64,000 nucleotides of DNA from Variovorax sp. Root411. Lineage in GTDB: Bacteria > Pseudomonadota > Gammaproteobacteria > Burkholderiales > Burkholderiaceae_C. Location of the stretch: positions 42,244-106,243 of the forward strand of contig NZ_LMDW01000017.1 of assembly GCF_001425205.1 (NCBI RefSeq), in the 5' to 3' direction. Positions within the stretch are counted from its first letter, which is position 1, and every line of letters begins with the position of its first letter. The position numbers and the translations under genes were made by a program. Below, piece by piece: positions 61,638 through 64,000 of this stretch. The notes beneath the pieces were generated by a model. The model saw only the letters and a list, made by a program, of their open reading frames with translations. It was not told the origin of the DNA and did no database searches.

Positions 61638-63026
61638 TCAGGCCTTTTTCAATCGCTCGATAACTTTTTCGCGGGAAAAAATTTCGAGTACTGAATCGAG
61701 GGACGGTGTCTGCGATGTTCCCATCACAAGCACTCGTACTGGCATCGCCAACACCGGCATTTTCAATGCATGTGCGGCGAGAACTTCCTTGATGGTAACT
61801 GCGATTGAGGCCTTGTCCCAGGTCACGCTCATCAATTTTTCAACGAGCGTTGCAAGCGCGGGCTTCACTGCATCGGTGATGTGCTGCGCGCGATCGGCTT
61901 CGGTCACGTCGATGTCCGCATAGAACGCGGCGGCCCACCCCGCCAGCGCCACCGTGGTGTCGCAACGGTCCTTGAACAACGCGCAGATCGCGGGCAAGCG
62001 CTCATCGGCGACGATGCCGCGCTTTTGCAACTGTGCTGCAACAAGCGGGGCGAGCTCGTCGCCGCTCTTCGCCTTGATGTACTGCGCATTCACCCATGCA
62101 AGCTTTGCCGCGTCCCACTGCGCAGGGCTCTTCGAGAGGTGCGAACCGTCGAACCAGCTCACCATCTGTTCGCGCGTGAAGAGTTCGTCGTCGCCGTGGC
62201 TCCAGCCGAGGCGCGCGAGGTAGTTGAGCATCGCCTCGGGCAGGTAGCCGTTCTCTTCGTAGGCCGTGACGCTCACGGCACCGCGGCGCTTCGAGAGCTT
62301 CTGTCCGTCGTCGCCCAGGATCACCGGCACATGGCCGAACTGGGGCAGCGGCGCTCCGAGCGCGCGGAAGATGTTGATCTGCCACGGCGTGTTGTTGATG
62401 TGCTCGTCGCCGCGGAACACGTGCGTGATGGCCATGTCCCAGTCGTCGACCACCACCGCGAAGTTGTAGGTGGGCACACCGTCGGGCCGCAGGATGATGA
62501 GGTCGTCGATCTCGCGGTTGTTGATGGTGATCTCGCCCTTGACGAGGTCGTTCCACGTCACGTCGCCTTCGGGCGGGTTGCAGAAGCGCACCACCGGCGG
62601 CACGCCTTCGGGCACGGGCGGCAGCACCTTGCCCGGCTCGAGACGCCAGCGGCGGTCGTACAGAGTCTTCTCGCCGCGTGCGCGCTGCGCCTCGCGCATC
62701 TCGTCGAGCTCAGCGGGCGTGCAGTAGCAGTGGTAGGCCGTACCGGCCGCGAGCATCTGCGCGATCACTTCGCGATAGCGCTCCAGGCGCTGCATCTGGT
62801 AGATCGGGCCTTCGTCGTAGTCGAGGCCGAGCCAATGCATCGACGCGAGGATCTGGTCGGTCGAGTCCTGCGTGGAACGGGCCACGTCGGTGTCCTCGAT
62901 GCGCAGCACGAACTCGCCGCCGTGGTGGCGCGCATAGGCCCACGAATAGAGCGCGGTACGTGCCGTGCCCAGGTGAAGAAAGCCGGTGGGAGACGGTGCG
63001 ATGCGGGTGCGAACTTTGCCGGTCAT
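61638..63026 (-). CDS. gltX: Glutamyl-tRNA synthetase
   Basis: 462-residue class I synthetase. RIAPSPTGFLHLGTARTALY holds the HIGH-like HLGT motif; KLSKRRGA is the KMSKS-like motif; DVTWNDLVKGEITI and the C-terminal anticodon-binding helices follow. It charges tRNA-Glu, which is encoded just downstream. This is a core housekeeping gene and marks the return to conserved chromosome. Confidence 0.97.
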   Translation of the reverse strand: MTGKVRTRIAPSPTGFLHLGTARTALYSWAYARHHGGEFVLRIEDTDVARSTQDSTDQILASMHWLGLDYDEGPIYQMQRLERYREVIAQMLAAGTAYHCYCTPAELDEMREAQRARGEKTLYDRRWRLEPGKVLPPVPEGVPPVVRFCNPPEGDVTWNDLVKGEITINNREIDDLIILRPDGVPTYNFAVVVDDWDMAITHVFRGDEHINNTPWQINIFRALGAPLPQFGHVPVILGDDGQKLSKRRGAVSVTAYEENGYLPEAMLNYLARLGWSHGDDELFTREQMVSWFDGSHLSKSPAQWDAAKLAWVNAQYIKAKSGDELAPLVAAQLQKRGIVADERLPAICALFKDRCDTTVALAGWAAAFYADIDVTEADRAQHITDAVKPALATLVEKLMSVTWDKASIAVTIKEVLAAHALKMPVLAMPVRVLVMGTSQTPSLDSVLEIFSREKVIERLKKA

Positions 63027-63033
63027 GAATCAA

Positions 63034-64000
63034 TCAGGTTGTCAGGGTGCCCAGGCCGCGCTGCAGGTCGGCCGTGATGTCGTCGATGTACTCCAGGCCG
63101 ACTGCGAGGCGGATCAGCCCCTGGCCGATGCCGGCGGCCTGGCGCTGCGCTTCTGTTAGGCGCCCGTGCGAGGTCGTGCCGGGGTGCGTGATGATGGTCT
63201 TGGTGTCGCCGAGGTTGGTCGCAATGCTGACCACGCGCGTGCTGTTGATGACGTGGAAGGCGTTGGCGCGCGCGGTCTCCGGGTCGTTGCCGACCACGTC
63301 GAAGGACACGACCGCGCCGCCCTGCCCCGACTGCTGGCGCATGGCCAGTTCGTGCTGAGCGTGCGAGGCCAGGCCGGGGTAGTAGACGCGCGCAATGCCG
63401 GGCTGCGCTTCGAGCCACTTGGCCACGGCCAGCGCGTTCGCGCATTGCGCCTGCATGCGGATGCCCAGCGTCTCCATGCCCTTGAGCACCACCCACGCAT
63501 TGAATGGCGACAGCGCCATGCCGGCGGTGCGAACCACCGGGCCGAACACATCGACGATGAGCTTCGACGGGCCGCAGATTGCGCCAGCCATCACGCGGCC
63601 CTGGCCGTCGAGGTACTTGGTGCCCGAATGGATGACGAGGTCGGCGCCCAGTTCGGTGGGGCGCTGCAGCGCGGGTGTGCAGAAACAGTTGTCGACCGCC
63701 AGCAGCGCGCCCGCGTCATGCGCGAGATCGGCCAGCGCCCGGATGTCGCAGACCTCGGTCAGCGGATTCGTCGGCGTTTCGGCAAACAGCAGCCTGGTGT
63801 TGGGCTTCAACGCCGCGCGCCATTCGGCCACGTCGGTCTGCGAGACGAAGGTGGTCTCGACGCCGAACTTGGCGAACTCCTTGCCGAACAGGTTCAACGT
63901 GGAGCCGAACACCGAGCGCGAGCAGATCACGTGGTCGCCAGCTTTCAGCAGGCCCATGCACATCATGAGGATCGCGCCCATGCCGGTCGAGGCGCCAATG
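63034..64000 (-). CDS. metZ: O-succinylhomoserine sulfhydrylase (5' end outside the window)
   Basis: The visible 322 residues are the C-terminal four fifths of a Cys/Met-metabolism PLP enzyme. SGTKYLDGQGRVMAG carries the PLP Lys; LLFAETPTNPLTEVCDI and VDNCFCTPALQRPTELGADL bind PLP. The VSFDV and RLAVGLEYIDDI segments are normal. MetZ makes homocysteine from O-succinylhomoserine and sulfide. Its stop lies 7 bases before gltX. The start is cut off at the right edge. Confidence 0.92.
   Translation of the reverse strand, partial: IGASTGMGAILMMCMGLLKAGDHVICSRSVFGSTLNLFGKEFAKFGVETTFVSQTDVAEWRAALKPNTRLLFAETPTNPLTEVCDIRALADLAHDAGALLAVDNCFCTPALQRPTELGADLVIHSGTKYLDGQGRVMAGAICGPSKLIVDVFGPVVRTAGMALSPFNAWVVLKGMETLGIRMQAQCANALAVAKWLEAQPGIARVYYPGLASHAQHELAMRQQSGQGGAVVSFDVVGNDPETARANAFHVINSTRVVSIATNLGDTKTIITHPGTTSHGRLTEAQRQAAGIGQGLIRLAVGLEYIDDITADLQRGLGTLTT

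Overview
The window is high-GC DNA from a beta-proteobacterium of the order Burkholderiales, most likely Comamonadaceae (Variovorax-like); the genus cannot be fixed from sequence alone. The basis is three periplasmic Bug-type receptors without their membrane partners, many IclR/LysR/TetR-controlled catabolic clusters, AAHS-type aromatic-acid transporters, and a core block at the right end: metZ, gltX and tRNA-Ala, tRNA-Glu and tRNA-Asp, all on the minus strand and closed by an intrinsic terminator.

Almost everything left of the tRNA block (1-61200) is accessory catabolism, arranged as separate modules that each carry a regulator. 1-3092: SDR, BKACE-family beta-keto acid cleavage enzyme and AraC regulator. 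3207-4759: divergent NmrA-like/TetR pair around twin operators. 4780-10398: IclR-centred sugar-acid or keto-acid module with two FAH-fold enzymes, a hydratase and a UxaA-type dehydratase. 10677-16920: HxlR regulator divergent from a secreted metallo-beta-lactamase-fold hydrolase, two alpha/beta hydrolases, an NTF2-like protein, a tautomerase, a flavin reductase and a crotonase. 17088-20187: two SDRs and an AAHS transporter, by eye somewhat lower in GC. 20568-29871: IclR-controlled ABC carbohydrate importer with a shikimate/quinate-dehydrogenase-like enzyme, a Gfo/Idh/MocA oxidoreductase and a cupin. 30082-38132: tannase-family lipoprotein, MaoC, acyl-CoA ligase, nitroreductase, SDR, AAHS transporter and AraC regulator. 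38217-39806: HxlR/old-yellow-enzyme pair. 40159-50020: a LysR-controlled RuBisCO-like protein with a four-carbon-acid-sugar-type kinase, HpcH/HpaI aldolase, a protein made of two tandem homologous halves, a beta-hydroxyacid dehydrogenase, two Bug receptors and an SMP-30 lactonase. 50096-59101: TetR-controlled beta-oxidation-like regulon.

The most original module is 40159-46499. The RuBisCO-like protein keeps the Lys-Asp-Asp-Glu metal/carbamate motif and sits tail to tail with the kinase operon. This suggests oxidation, phosphorylation and decarboxylation or retro-Claisen cleavage of a branched or short sugar acid, in the style of apionate pathways but not identical to the version I know. The duplicated-half protein has no function I recognise.

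Regulation is unusually legible. Paired or repeated palindromes lie at 4115/4138 (TetR), 11272/11308 (HxlR), 24268/24349 (IclR), 38613 (HxlR) and 51275/51399/56694/56767 (a shared TetR-type motif linking three operons).

The window is also rich in scars: remnants of CocE/NonD hydrolase, LysR, IS630, LivH, acyl-CoA ligase, a Bug receptor, class II HMG-CoA reductase and IS66, plus a short gene start with an in-frame amber codon. They mark repeated insertion and deletion next to the tRNA block.
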